A stretch of 64,000 nt of DNA, from positions 1,634,001-1,698,000 of the forward strand of contig NZ_CP087190.1 of NCBI RefSeq assembly GCF_024749165.1, written 5' to 3'. Shown here in pieces: positions 11,286 through 20,144 of the stretch. The stretch comes from Pseudomonas sp. B21-023. Lineage in GTDB: Bacteria; Pseudomonadota; Gammaproteobacteria; Pseudomonadales; Pseudomonadaceae. Position numbers and translations under genes: made by a program. Every line of letters begins with the position of its first letter. Position 1 is the stretch's first letter. The notes below the pieces were generated by a model that did not search any database, had not been told where the DNA came from, and saw only the letters and a list, made by a program, of their open reading frames with translations.

Positions 11286-12113
11286 TTGTCTACGGGTAAT
11301 TTGGATTTCGAACAGTTCCGGGTATTCCTGGAGAAAGCCTGTGGCATCCTGCTGGGCGAGAATAAGCAGTACCTGGTCTCCAGCCGTCTCAACAAGCTGA
11401 TGGAGCAACAGGGCATCAAGTCGCTGGGCGAGCTGGTGCAGCGCATCCAGACCCAGCCACGCGGTGGCTTGCGCGAGCAGGTGGTCGATGCCATGACCAC
11501 CAACGAAACGCTGTGGTTTCGCGATACCTACCCGTTCGAGGTGCTCAAGAACAAGGTGATTCCGGAGTTCATCAAGAACAACCCGGGCCAGCGCCTGCGC
11601 ATCTGGTCGGCGGCCTGTTCATCGGGGCAGGAGCCGTACTCGCTGTCGATGGCCATCGACGAGTTCGAGCGGACCAACCTGGGTCAGTTGAAGATGGGCG
11701 CGCAGATCGTTGCCACCGACCTGTCCGGTGCCATGCTCAACAACTGCAAGACCGGTGAGTACGACAGCCTGGCTATTGCCCGTGGCCTGTCGCAGGAGCG
11801 CCTGCAGCGCTACTTCGACACCAAGGGGCCGGGGCGCTGGGCGATCAAGCCGCCGATCCGCAGTCGCGTCGAGTTCCGTTCCTACAACCTGCTCGACAGC
11901 TATGCGCCGCTGGGCAAGTTCGACATCGTGTTCTGCCGCAACGTGCTGATCTACTTCTCGGCCCAGGTCAAGAAGGACATCCTCATGCGTATTCACGCCA
12001 CGCTCAAGCCCGGGGGGTACCTGTTCCTCGGGGCGTCCGAGGCGCTCAACGGGCTGCCGGACCACTACCAGATGGTGCAGTGCAGCCCGGGGATCATCTA
12101 CCAGGCCAAATGA
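11286..12113 (+). CDS. cheR: Chemotaxis protein methyltransferase CheR
   Basis: 275 residues with a TTG start at 11286 (MSTGNLDFEQFRVFLEK), preceded by AAGAAGAGG. The N-terminal helical domain is followed by the SAM-binding domain with LRIWSAACSSGQEPYSLSMA (motif I) and FDIVFCRNVLIYFS (motif II region). It methylates glutamates of chemoreceptors during adaptation. The 51-bp gap to cheV has no terminator, so the two are probably cotranscribed. Confidence 0.95.
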   Translation: MSTGNLDFEQFRVFLEKACGILLGENKQYLVSSRLNKLMEQQGIKSLGELVQRIQTQPRGGLREQVVDAMTTNETLWFRDTYPFEVLKNKVIPEFIKNNPGQRLRIWSAACSSGQEPYSLSMAIDEFERTNLGQLKMGAQIVATDLSGAMLNNCKTGEYDSLAIARGLSQERLQRYFDTKGPGRWAIKPPIRSRVEFRSYNLLDSYAPLGKFDIVFCRNVLIYFSAQVKKDILMRIHATLKPGGYLFLGASEALNGLPDHYQMVQCSPGIIYQAK

Positions 12114-12121
12114 GGCTCGAC

Positions 12122-12156
12122 AAAAAGGCCGGTATCGCGAGATGCCGGCCTTTTTT
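12122..12156 (+). terminator. Rho-independent terminator after cheR
   Basis: AAAAAGGCCGGTATC, loop GCGA, GATGCCGGCCTTTTTT: a long G/C-rich stem with one mismatch and a T run, 9 bases after the cheR stop. Confidence 0.92.
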
Positions 12157-12165
12157 CGTGCGTTC

Positions 12166-12960
12166 TGGCCGAATTCGGCGATACCGCTGACCTTGAGCAC
12201 AGCGGTGGACGGGTCGGTGCTGGCTGCCAGCCACATGCCCAATGCCGAGTTGTCGGCTACCCGCAGGTTGCCGTCGAGGGTGGCGTGGAGGCTCTGCAGG
12301 CTGAATGTGGTCGGCGGCTCGCTGCGGTCGCCGACGTCGAGCCAGCCGTTGTTCGCCAGGCGGATGCTGTTGCTGCCGCGCCCGCCATAGGCAACCCCGT
12401 AGGCGCTGTCACCTTCGACTTCGATGTTGGCCAGGCCAAGGAGGTCGCCTGGGATCAGGCTGCCTTTGCGCATGATCAACTCGACAGGGTGATTGCTGCC
12501 GGTGGCATTGATGGCGACGTTGCCCAGATCTCGCCGCTGTTGAAGATGTTCAGGTCGCCGTTGGCCTTCTGCCAGGGCGGCACGCCAGGGCCATCATGGG
12601 TGGTGTTGCCAATGCGGATGGCAGTGTCGGCCGCTACGAACCTGCCACTGTTGTCGATGTGGCGCCCCAGGCTGTCGAAGATGCTCGCGCCATCCAGCAC
12701 GATGCCTTGCGCGCCTTGGTTGCCGGCGAAGATCTGTCCCTGGTTGTCGATGCCGGCCAGCACCGCCGGTCGGTTGCTGGCGTCCGTGATGGCGTGGATG
12801 GCGATGGCGCGCGGGACGCGGATGCTACCCGATTGGTGGCCAATTGACATGTTTGTTTTGACGTCAATTTTTTGGTTTGCCGCTTTTGCCGCCTGCCGAT
12901 TGCCGCCTGGGTAGCTCAAGGCGGAAGCACATTGCCGCTTTTCTGGCATAAGGCGCGGCA
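12166..12960 (-). pseudogene. Remnant of an autotransporter-like surface protein passenger gene
   Basis: Two adjoining minus-strand reading frames make one coherent passenger-like sequence. The upstream part, in about 12850-12530, contains AIAIHAITDASNRPAVLAGI, GQIFAGNQGAQGIVLDGASI and LGRHIDNSGRF. The frame then runs into a stop at 12476. In the next frame it continues from about 12525 as GNVAINATGSNHPVELIMRK, then SLIPGDLLGLANIEVEGDSA and SNSIRLANNGWLDVGDR, up to the cheR terminator. Restoring one base near 12527 joins NSGEI to GNVAINATG. There is no signal peptide, beta-barrel or plausible start. The Gly/Asn/Asp-rich N-S-G pattern suggests a beta-helical autotransporter passenger, but the exact family is uncertain. 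It fills the cheR-flgB gap. Confidence 0.65.
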
Positions 12961-13001
12961 TGAGACAGGCAAAACCCCCGTACTCATGGGGTTCAAGATG
13001 G

Positions 13002-13018
13002 TTGGCACAGGGCTTGCT
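13002..13018 (+). promoter_or_regulatory. Sigma-54 promoter of the flgB operon
   Basis: TTGGCACAGGGCTTGCT has both sigma-54 boxes with ten bases between GG and GC, 46 bp before the flgB ATG. It should be FleQ-dependent and should drive flgBCDE. Confidence 0.9.
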
Positions 13019-13063
13019 AAAGCCATAGCAAACGAACTCTGGTCACCTTCAAAGGTCCCCGAC

Positions 13064-13471
13064 ATGAGCATCAGCTTCGACAAGGCGCTTGGCATTCACG
13101 AAAAGGCACTGGGCTTTCGCGCTCAGCGTGCCGAAGTGCTGGCCAACAACATCGCCAACGCCGACACGCCCAACTACAAGGCGCGTGACATGGACTTCTC
13201 GTCCGTGCTCGCTGCCGAGTCCGACAAGCAGCAGAAGGGACGCATCGCCCTGGAGCGTACCGACAGCCGTCATATCGAGGCCGAAGGCCTGGCCATGATG
13301 GACGATACGCTGAAGTACCGCACGCCGATGCAGCCGTCGATCGACCAGAACACCGTGGACGCGCACCTGGAACAATCGAACTACGCGGAAAACGCCGTTG
13401 GCTTCCAGGCCAGCTTCACCCTGCTCAACAGTAAATTCAAAGGGCTGGTATCGGCCCTGCGTGGAGAGTGA
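13064..13471 (+). CDS. flgB: Flagellar proximal rod protein FlgB
   Basis: 135 residues from the ATG at 13064; the frame upstream has no homologous content. The rod-family N-terminal motif is visible (LGFRAQRAEVLANNIANADT), as is the C-terminal helix FQASFTLLNSKFKGLVSALR. FlgB forms the cell-proximal rod and is exported through the flagellar type III gate. The stop lies two bases before the flgC start. Confidence 0.97.
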   Translation: MSISFDKALGIHEKALGFRAQRAEVLANNIANADTPNYKARDMDFSSVLAAESDKQQKGRIALERTDSRHIEAEGLAMMDDTLKYRTPMQPSIDQNTVDAHLEQSNYAENAVGFQASFTLLNSKFKGLVSALRGE

Positions 13472-13473
13472 CC

Positions 13474-13917
13474 ATGTCTCTTGCCAGTGTCTTCAATATT
13501 GCCGGTAGCGGCATGAGCGCGCAGAACACGCGCCTGAACACCGTTGCGTCGAACATCGCCAACGCCGAGACCGTGTCGTCGAGCATCGACCAGACCTACC
13601 GTGCGCGCCACCCGGTATTCGCCACCACCTTCCAGCAGGCCCAGGCCGGCGCCGGCCAATCGCTGTTCGAAGATCAGGGCCAGGCCGGGCAGGGGGTCGA
13701 GGTCAAGGGCATCATCGAGGATCAGAGCAATCTCGAAGCCCGCTACGAGCCAAGCCACCCGGCGGCGAACAAGGATGGCTATGTCTACTACCCGAACGTC
13801 AACGTGGTTGAGGAGATGGCTGACATGATCTCTGCCAGCCGCGCGTTCCAGACCAACGCCGAGCTGATGAATACCGCCAAGACCATGATGCAGAAAGTAC
13901 TGACCCTGGGTCAGTGA
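13474..13917 (+). CDS. flgC: Flagellar proximal rod protein FlgC
   Basis: 147 residues. The ATG at 13474 has GGAGAG five bases upstream and is preferred to the in-frame GTG at 13468. The N-terminal flagella basal body rod motif (SGMSAQNTRLNTVASNIANA) and the C-terminal MISASRAFQTNAELMNTAK are typical. It is a rod subunit next to FlgB. Confidence 0.97.
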   Translation: MSLASVFNIAGSGMSAQNTRLNTVASNIANAETVSSSIDQTYRARHPVFATTFQQAQAGAGQSLFEDQGQAGQGVEVKGIIEDQSNLEARYEPSHPAANKDGYVYYPNVNVVEEMADMISASRAFQTNAELMNTAKTMMQKVLTLGQ

Positions 13918-13932
13918 TAAGGAATCCGGACC

Positions 13933-14637
13933 ATGGCAGTGACCAACACCAACAATGGCGTGAACCTGAACGACGTACTCAACGCGTCCGGGGTCAGCAC
14001 TGGTACCAAGAAAACCACCACCGAGCCCGTCGACAAGAACGCGCTGGGCAAGGATGCGTTCCTCAAGCTGCTGGTTACCCAGATGCAGCACCAGAACCCG
14101 CTGGATCCGCAGGATAACGGCGAATTCATTGCGCAGCTGGCCCAGTTCAGCAGCCTGGAAGGTATCCAGACCCTGAACGGCTCGGTCAACAATATCATTG
14201 GCGGCATAGCGTCGAGTCAGGCGCTGCAGGCCACCACGCTGGTGGGGCGCTCGGTGATCCTGGACACCGACAAGGCGATGGTCGACACCACCGCCAGCTT
14301 CACCGGTCAAGTTGTCGTGCCGCAGAACATCACCGACGGCAAGGTCGAGATCAAGGACAAGGACGGCAAGGTGGTCAAGACCATCAGCCTGGGCGAGCAG
14401 GCCAAAGGCACCGCCGACTTCATCTGGGACGGCACCAACGAGAAGGGTGAGAAGGTCGACCCTGGCCAGTACACCTTCACCGCCACCACGACGGTCGATG
14501 GCAAGGCGCAGACCATGTACACCCTGCTGCCGGCCAAGATCACCAGCGTCAGCTTCCAGGGCGGTAGCGAGATGATGCTCACCGTGGCAGGCGGCCAGAA
14601 GATCGGCGTCTCGAAAGTACAATCTATTGGAATCTAA
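13933..14637 (+). CDS. flgD: Hook assembly scaffold (hook cap) FlgD
   Basis: 234 residues. The N-terminal export and capping part holds ALGKDAFLKLLVTQMQHQNP and EFIAQLAQFSSLEGIQTLN. The C-terminal half is the FlgD Ig-like/tudor part, with FIWDGTNEKGEKVDPGQYTF. FlgD caps the growing hook and is lost when the hook is complete. The gap to flgC is 15 bp. Confidence 0.97.
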   Translation: MAVTNTNNGVNLNDVLNASGVSTGTKKTTTEPVDKNALGKDAFLKLLVTQMQHQNPLDPQDNGEFIAQLAQFSSLEGIQTLNGSVNNIIGGIASSQALQATTLVGRSVILDTDKAMVDTTASFTGQVVVPQNITDGKVEIKDKDGKVVKTISLGEQAKGTADFIWDGTNEKGEKVDPGQYTFTATTTVDGKAQTMYTLLPAKITSVSFQGGSEMMLTVAGGQKIGVSKVQSIGI

Positions 14638-14667
14638 GGCCGCTAGATCGGCAGAAGGAGTGAATGC

Positions 14668-16041
14668 ATGTCTTTCAATATCGGCCTTAGCGGTCTTTAC
14701 GCAGCCAACAAGCAACTGGACGTTACCGGCAACAACATTGCCAACGTCAACACCGTCGGCTTCAAGTCGTCGCGTGCCGAGTTCGCCGACGTTTATGCAG
14801 GCTCCAACCGCCTGGGCGTGGGCAAGAACCAGATCGGCAACGGCGTGCGCCTGGCCTCGGTTTCCCAGCAGTTTGGCCAGGGTGATGTCAACAACACCGG
14901 CAACGTCCTGGACATGGGTATCCAGGGGCAGGGTTACTTCGTGCTGTCCGACAACGGCTCGATGACCTACACCCGGGCAGGTGCGTTCCAGACCAACAAG
15001 GATGGCTATGTGGTCACCTCCGATGGCCTGAACCTGCGCGGTTACAGCACCGATGAGAACGGCAAGATCGTCAAGGGTGTGCTGACCGACCTGCGGATCG
15101 ACACTTCGGCACTGGCGCCGAAGGCCACCACGCTGATCGAGCAGGGCATCAACCTGAACTCCTCGGCCCCCGATATTCCGCTGGAAATCGATGATGGTTC
15201 CGGCACGATGATCCCGAACAAGCCGTTCAACCCGACCGATCAGAGCACCTACACCAAATCGTTCCCTACCAAGGTCTATGACAGCCAGGGTAACGAGCAC
15301 GTCATGGAGCAGTTCTACCGCAAGACAGGTCAGAACGAATGGACCATGTACACCCTGGTCCAGGGCCGAAACCCGCTCGATCCGTCCAGCACCCAGCCGT
15401 TGACCGCCACCATGTCGTTCAATCCCGATGGTTCGGTGAAGTCCATGGCGGCCCAGAACGATGGGAGCACGCCTCCAGTACCTGGCGTGCCGGCGGGCGA
15501 TTGGAGCGTGGTCAACAACACCTTCACCCTGAAGAACTGGATTCCTGCCGCCAAGGATGCGGCGGGCAACTGGGCGCCCAATGGTTCCCAGGGTAATGCT
15601 GACGGCATGCAGCTTTCGATGAAGAGCACCACGTCCTATAACACTGAAACTGCTCGTATGTCGCAGTCCCAGGACGGCTACGCCACCGGTATCCTGTCGA
15701 GCCTGTCGATCGACTCCTCCGGCGTGATGTTTGCCAGCTTCAGTAACCAGCAGTCCCGCGCCATTGGCCAGGTGGCAATCGCCAGCTTCGCCAACGAGCA
15801 GGGCCTGCAGCAGACGGGCGGCACCCGCTGGAAGGAAACCTTCTCCTCGGGCATTCCGGGTATCGACGCGCCGAAAACCGGTACGCTGGGCGAGATCGAG
15901 TCCAACTCGCTGGAAGCCTCCAACGTCAACCTGACCCAGGAACTGGTCGAGCTGATCAAGGCCCAGAGCTACTACCAGGCCAACGCCAAGACCATCTCCA
16001 CCGAAAGCACCATCATGCAGACCATCATCCAGATGACCTGA
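14668..16041 (+). CDS. flgE: Flagellar hook protein FlgE
   Basis: 457 residues. The N-terminal rod/hook motif is LSGLYAANKQLDVTGNNIAN. The variable middle (about residues 150-340) forms the outer hook domains. The C-terminus VNLTQELVELIKAQSYYQAN is the conserved axial-protein helix. AGAAGGAG precedes the ATG. A hairpin terminator follows, ending the flgBCDE unit. Confidence 0.97.
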   Translation: MSFNIGLSGLYAANKQLDVTGNNIANVNTVGFKSSRAEFADVYAGSNRLGVGKNQIGNGVRLASVSQQFGQGDVNNTGNVLDMGIQGQGYFVLSDNGSMTYTRAGAFQTNKDGYVVTSDGLNLRGYSTDENGKIVKGVLTDLRIDTSALAPKATTLIEQGINLNSSAPDIPLEIDDGSGTMIPNKPFNPTDQSTYTKSFPTKVYDSQGNEHVMEQFYRKTGQNEWTMYTLVQGRNPLDPSSTQPLTATMSFNPDGSVKSMAAQNDGSTPPVPGVPAGDWSVVNNTFTLKNWIPAAKDAAGNWAPNGSQGNADGMQLSMKSTTSYNTETARMSQSQDGYATGILSSLSIDSSGVMFASFSNQQSRAIGQVAIASFANEQGLQQTGGTRWKETFSSGIPGIDAPKTGTLGEIESNSLEASNVNLTQELVELIKAQSYYQANAKTISTESTIMQTIIQMT

Positions 16042-16066
16042 TGGTCGCTGGCTGATCGCTTGTCAA

Positions 16067-16092
16067 CGAACCCCTTTGCAAGAAGGGGTTCG
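16067..16092 (+). terminator. Terminator after flgE
   Basis: CGAACCCCTT, loop TGCAAG, AAGGGGTTCG: a perfect 10-bp stem followed by TCGTTTT. It lies between flgE and the small secreted-protein gene. Confidence 0.8.
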
Positions 16093-16113
16093 TCGTTTTC
16101 AAGGAGAGTCCCC

Positions 16114-16299
16114 ATGAAAAAGCTGCTGGCTGCTGCTGTCGCGGCGTTCTGCCTGCTACAGGCACAGGCCGCGATGGCCCCTTGGTGGCGTTGGGAAAGT
16201 CAGGCCGACGGGCGTCTGGTGTGTTCGCAATGGTCACCCGGTGATGGTTGGAAGCGCTTTGCCGGACCGTTCGACAATGCCGCTTGCAGATCCCTTTGA
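16114..16299 (+). CDS. Small exported protein of unknown function
   Basis: 61 residues from the ATG at 16114, with AAGGAG at 16101-16106. A clear signal peptide (MKKLLAAAVAAFCLLQAQA) leaves a mature peptide of about 40 residues. That peptide is rich in aromatic residues (PWWRWES, QWSPGDGW) and has two cysteines that could pair. I do not recognise the family. It lies immediately after the flgE terminator and before a decayed RTX gene, so it is probably not part of the flagellum. A short inverted repeat (TGATGG/CCATCA, 16314-16332) follows the stop. Confidence 0.6.
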   Translation: MKKLLAAAVAAFCLLQAQAAMAPWWRWESQADGRLVCSQWSPGDGWKRFAGPFDNAACRSL

Positions 16300-16417
16300 T
16301 GCAGGGCAAAAAATGATGGTTTGAGGCCATCAATTGGCGGATTTCCTTCAGGTATTATCCGTGCCACCTCACTCGTTCGAGTGTCTGGCAAGCGTCTTGT
16401 TCCAAGGATCGGAGCTC

Positions 16418-17572
16418 GTGAAAAGCACTAAGGATACTGGTGCCAACGTGCTGCCGGCAGCGCTTGGCGTGGCCTTGAAAAAAGGCCTGATCGGCGTGGC
16501 CCTGTTTTCGGGCTCAGTGTCATCGGTAGTAGCCAGGACGACACCGTCATCATGCAGGCGACAGGTTTGAGCAAGAGCTTTGCCGGTGGTGCCGGTAACG
16601 ACGTCTACTACCTGTACAACACCGCTGGCGTGTTCGAGCAGGCTGGCGGTGGCATCGACGAAGTGCGCACGACCCTGGCCAACTACACGCTGACCAGCGA
16701 GGTGGAGAACCTGACCTTCATCGGTACCGGCAACTTCACCGGCTATGGCAATGCCAGTACCAATGTGATTGTCGGTGGTGCTGGCGATGACACCTTGTTT
16801 GGTGGCGCTGGTGCCGACCGATTCGTCGGTGGGGTGGGTATCGACACCGTTTCGTATGGCGACAGCAGTTAAGGCATCCTCCTGAATCTCAAGACCGGCC
16901 AGCACGGTGGCATCGCCGAAGGCGATACCTTCGAGGGCATCGAGAAGTTCGTCGGATCATCCTTGGGTGATGTCTTCGTGGCCAACGACCAGGCTAATGA
17001 CTTCAATGGCGCTGGCAGCGTCGATCTGTTGACGTTCGCGGGTGGGGGGTGGCATCACGCTCGATCTGAACGCAACCGGCAATGACCTGTTCACCAGTAT
17101 CGAGAGCTTCGAGGGCTCTGCCTTCAATGACGCGTTCATCGGGACTGCCGCGAGCGAGAACTTCATCGGCGGCGCTGGGGCGGATGTGATCAATGGCGGT
17201 GCCGGGCGGGATTCGGCCTGGTACATCTCGAGCAATGCCGGTGTGATCCAGACCGCCAATGGCAAGGCGTACGGTGATGACGGCAACGATCGCCTCGTTG
17301 GCAATGGCTACGCCTATGAGCTGCATGGTGGTGCCGGTGCCGACCGCCTTGACATGATGAGCGCCGGTATCGATGTGGTCGTGCTGAAGAGCATCCAGAC
17401 ATTCCAGGATGTCGTGGTACAGAACGATGGCGTCAATGCCTGCATCTTCTCCAGGGCGGACTGGAATGCCGGCAACCTGGATTCCGGTGTGATGCTCAGT
17501 AACTGGGGCGCCGGCTCGAACACTATCGAGTCGTTCCGGACCAACAACGGAGATACCTTCACCATCACCTGA
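16418..17572 (+). pseudogene. Broken gene for an RTX-type calcium-binding repeat protein
   Basis: A GTG with GGAG before it (16418) opens a frame reading KKGLIGVALFSGS. From about 16505 the coherent sequence moves to another frame, with VIGSSQDDTVIMQATGLSKS, then the nonapeptide-like repeats FAGGAGNDVYYL and VGGAGDDTLFGGAGADRFVG. A TAA at 16870-16872 interrupts it, and the same frame goes on as GILLNLKTGQHGGIAEGDTF. At the G6 run at 17044-17049 the frame shifts again to GGGITLDLNATGNDLF and IGGAGADVINGGAGRD. It ends with a 17-codon tail after NWGAGSNTIESF, stopping at 17572. Two frameshifts and one stop mark a decayed gene. GGxGxD repeats are the calcium-binding RTX signature of type I-secreted proteins. 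It separates flgE from flgF. Confidence 0.8.
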
Positions 17573-17670
17573 CAGCCAAGTGTCGCCCGTAGCGTCGAGG
17601 GCGGCCAGCCCTTGCCGCTGCCGGCCGCCCGCCGCCGAGATTTTGTCTCGCGCGCGCCGGGCTTTTCAGC

Positions 17671-17702
17671 AAAGGCCCCGTAAACCGGGGTCTTTGCCGT
17701 TT
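17671..17702 (+). terminator. Terminator-like hairpin before flgF
   Basis: AAAGGCCCCG, TAAAC, CGGGGTCTTT, followed after GCCG by a short T run. It ends any transcript from the RTX remnant just before the flgF promoter. Confidence 0.75.
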
Positions 17703-17711
17703 TTATGGTAG

Positions 17712-17728
17712 TTGGCGCGAAACTTGCT
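17712..17728 (+). promoter_or_regulatory. Sigma-54 promoter of the flgF operon
   Basis: TTGGCGCGAAACTTGCT matches the -24/-12 consensus with exact ten-base spacing, 60 bp before the flgF start. It should drive flgFGHIJKL under FleQ control. Confidence 0.9.
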
Positions 17729-17787
17729 CAACGCTTGCCACAGCCACGGCGACCGGCAATCGATCGCCAGTGCAGCGGAGGATGACT

Positions 17788-18528
17788 GTGGACAAGATGC
17801 TTTACGTGGCCATGACCGGCGCCAGCCAGAACGCACTGGCGCAGAAGGCCCATGCCAACAACCTGGCGAACGTTTCCACAAACGGTTTCCAGCGCGACCT
17901 GGAGCAGGCGCGCTCGATGCCGGTATTCGGTGACAGCTTTCCGGCGCGTGCTTTCGCCATGAGCGAGCGCCCGGCCACCGATTTCAGTGCCGGCCCGTTG
18001 GTTGAAACCGGTCGTGAACTGGATGTGGCGGTTACCGGTGATGGTTTCATCGCCGTGCAGGCACCCGACGGCAGCGAAGCGTATGTGCGTACCGGCAGCC
18101 TGAACATTGACGCGCTCGGCGTGCTGCGGGCCGGCAATGGCATGGCGGTCATCGGTAACGGCGGCCCTATCGCCATTCCACCAGAGCAGAAGGTCGAGGT
18201 CGGTGACGACGGCACCATCAGCATCCGCGCCATGGGCGAAGACCCGCGGGTAATGGCCGAAGTGGACCGTATCAAGCTGGTCAACCCGGACACCAAGGGC
18301 ATGACCAAGGGGCTGGATGGTCTGATCCATACCGCCAGCGGCCAACCCGCAGACGCCGATGTGAATGTGCGTGTGGTGTCGGGTTTCCTCGAGGGCAGCA
18401 ACGTCAATGCCGTCGGCGAGATGACTTCGATGCTGGCGCTGTCCCGTCAATTCGAACTGCACGTCAAGATGATGAGCGCGGCCAAGGAAGGCGACGAAGC
18501 CATGGCGCGTGTTTTGCAAATCGGCTAA
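17788..18528 (+). CDS. flgF: Flagellar rod protein FlgF
   Basis: 246 residues with a GTG start at 17788 (MDKMLYVAMTGASQNALAQK). GGAGG ends seven bases before this GTG. It directly abuts the in-frame ATG at 17782, so the GTG is the better start. The rod-protein motif [20 protein letters not shown] and the C-terminal MTSMLALSRQFELHVKMMS are typical. It is part of the proximal rod. Confidence 0.95.
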   Translation: MDKMLYVAMTGASQNALAQKAHANNLANVSTNGFQRDLEQARSMPVFGDSFPARAFAMSERPATDFSAGPLVETGRELDVAVTGDGFIAVQAPDGSEAYVRTGSLNIDALGVLRAGNGMAVIGNGGPIAIPPEQKVEVGDDGTISIRAMGEDPRVMAEVDRIKLVNPDTKGMTKGLDGLIHTASGQPADADVNVRVVSGFLEGSNVNAVGEMTSMLALSRQFELHVKMMSAAKEGDEAMARVLQIG

Positions 18529-18576
18529 TCACATTTGAACGAGTGCCGTAAAACAGGCGCACGAGGAGAACACTAA

Positions 18577-19362
18577 ATGCTTCCGGCTCTTTGGGTCGCT
18601 AAAACCGGCCTGTCCGCCCAGGACACCAACCTGACGGTCATCTCCAACAACCTGGCCAACGTTTCGACCACCGGCTTCAAGCGTGATCGCGCCGAGTTCC
18701 AGGATCTGCTGTACCAGATCAAGCGCCAGCCTGGCGCGCAGTCCACCCAGGACAGCGAGCTGCCTTCGGGCCTGCAGGTCGGTACCGGTGTGCGTGTGGT
18801 CGGCACTCAGAAGAACTTCCAGACTGGCGGGTTGCAGAACACCGAGAACCCGCTGGACATGGCAATCAATGGCCGCGGTTTCTTCCAGGTGCTCCAGCCT
18901 GATGGCACCGTGTCGTACACCCGTGACGGCACCTTCCACCTGAACTCCGATGGCCAGGTGGTCACCGCCAACGGTTTCGCGCTGGAACCTGCCATTGTCG
19001 TGCCGCCGGATGCCCAGACCTTCACCGTGGGCCAGGACGGCACCGTGTCGATCACCACCCAGGGCAACCCGGCTGCGCAGATCATCGGCAACATCCAGAC
19101 CGCCGACTTCATCAACCCGGCCGGCCTGCAGGCCATGGGCAACAACCTGTTCCTCGAAACCGCCGCCAGCGGTGCGCCACAGGTCGGTACCCCGGGGCTG
19201 AACGGCTTCGGTCTCACGTTGCAGCAGACCCTGGAAAACTCCAACGTCAGCACGGTCGAGGAGATGGTGAACATGATCACCACCCAGCGCGCCTACGAGA
19301 TGAACTCCAAGGTCATCTCCGCCGCAGACAAGATGCTGTCGTTCGTCACTCAGCAACTGTAA
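18577..19362 (+). CDS. flgG: Distal rod protein FlgG
   Basis: 261 residues, the normal length. The N-terminal motif is [20 protein letters not shown]. The C-terminus has [20 protein letters not shown], highly conserved in FlgG. It builds the distal rod that crosses the peptidoglycan. ACGAGGAGA precedes the ATG. Confidence 0.98.
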   Translation: MLPALWVAKTGLSAQDTNLTVISNNLANVSTTGFKRDRAEFQDLLYQIKRQPGAQSTQDSELPSGLQVGTGVRVVGTQKNFQTGGLQNTENPLDMAINGRGFFQVLQPDGTVSYTRDGTFHLNSDGQVVTANGFALEPAIVVPPDAQTFTVGQDGTVSITTQGNPAAQIIGNIQTADFINPAGLQAMGNNLFLETAASGAPQVGTPGLNGFGLTLQQTLENSNVSTVEEMVNMITTQRAYEMNSKVISAADKMLSFVTQQL

Positions 19363-19435
19363 GTCCTGGCGGCCCAGCCACTTCGGGCCGCCGATAAACC
19401 GCACGCTGCTACAGCGCCTGCCAGAGGTAAGAGTC

Positions 19436-20132
19436 ATGTATCGTCTGTTGTCCGTTTTCGCCCTGGGGGGGGCGGTGTTGCTGGCTGGTTGCGTCGCGCC
19501 GACGCCCAAGCCCAACGACCCGTACTACGCGCCGGTTCTGCCGCGCACCCCGCTGCCGGCAGCGGCCAATAACGGCTCGATCTACCAGGCCGGTTTCGAA
19601 CAAGGCTTGTATACCGACCGCAAGGCGTTCCGGGTGGGTGACATCATCACCATCACCCTCAACGAGCGTACTTCGGCGAGCAAGAACGCAGGTTCCCAGA
19701 TCCAGAAGAACAGCAAGGCCAATATTGGCCTCACCTCGCTGTTCGGTACCGTGCCCAACACCAACAACCCGCTGGGCAGCGGGGACCTCAGCCTTGACGC
19801 AGGCTACAGCGGCGATCGCAGCACCAAGGGCGACAGCAAGGCCACCCAGGGCAACACGCTCACCGGTTCGATCACCGTTACCGTGGCCGAAGTGCTGCCC
19901 AACGGCATCATTGCCGTGCGTGGCGAAAAATGGATGACCCTGAACACCGGCGAAGAGCTGGTGCGCATTGCAGGCCTGGTACGTGCCGATGACATCGCCA
20001 CCGACAAACACCGTGCCGTCCACCCGTGTGGCCGATGCGCGCATCACCTATTCGGGCACCGGCTCCTTCGCCGATGCCAGCCAGCCCGGTTGGCTGGACC
20101 GTTTCTTCATCAGCCCGCTCTGGCCCTTTTGA
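19436..20132 (+). pseudogene. flgH: Flagellar L-ring lipoprotein FlgH, one-base frameshift near the C-terminus
   Basis: It starts with a lipoprotein signal peptide, lipobox LLAGC (Cys20). The L-ring sequence is normal through residue 189 ([11 protein letters not shown]). There AAA at 20006-20008 shifts the frame to a non-homologous tail ([14 protein letters not shown]) that ends at 20158 inside flgI. Removing one A restores [20 protein letters not shown] and [17 protein letters not shown] with a stop at 20130-20132, giving the usual 231 residues. FlgH forms the outer-membrane L ring around the rod. This is either a genuine mutation or a one-base sequence error. Confidence 0.9.
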
Positions 20133-20144
20133 GTACGGATGACC

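Noticed and set aside
20003-20012. Programmed frameshifting in flgH
   Set aside because: No slippery heptamer, downstream hairpin or family precedent; a simple one-base insertion or sequence error explains it better.
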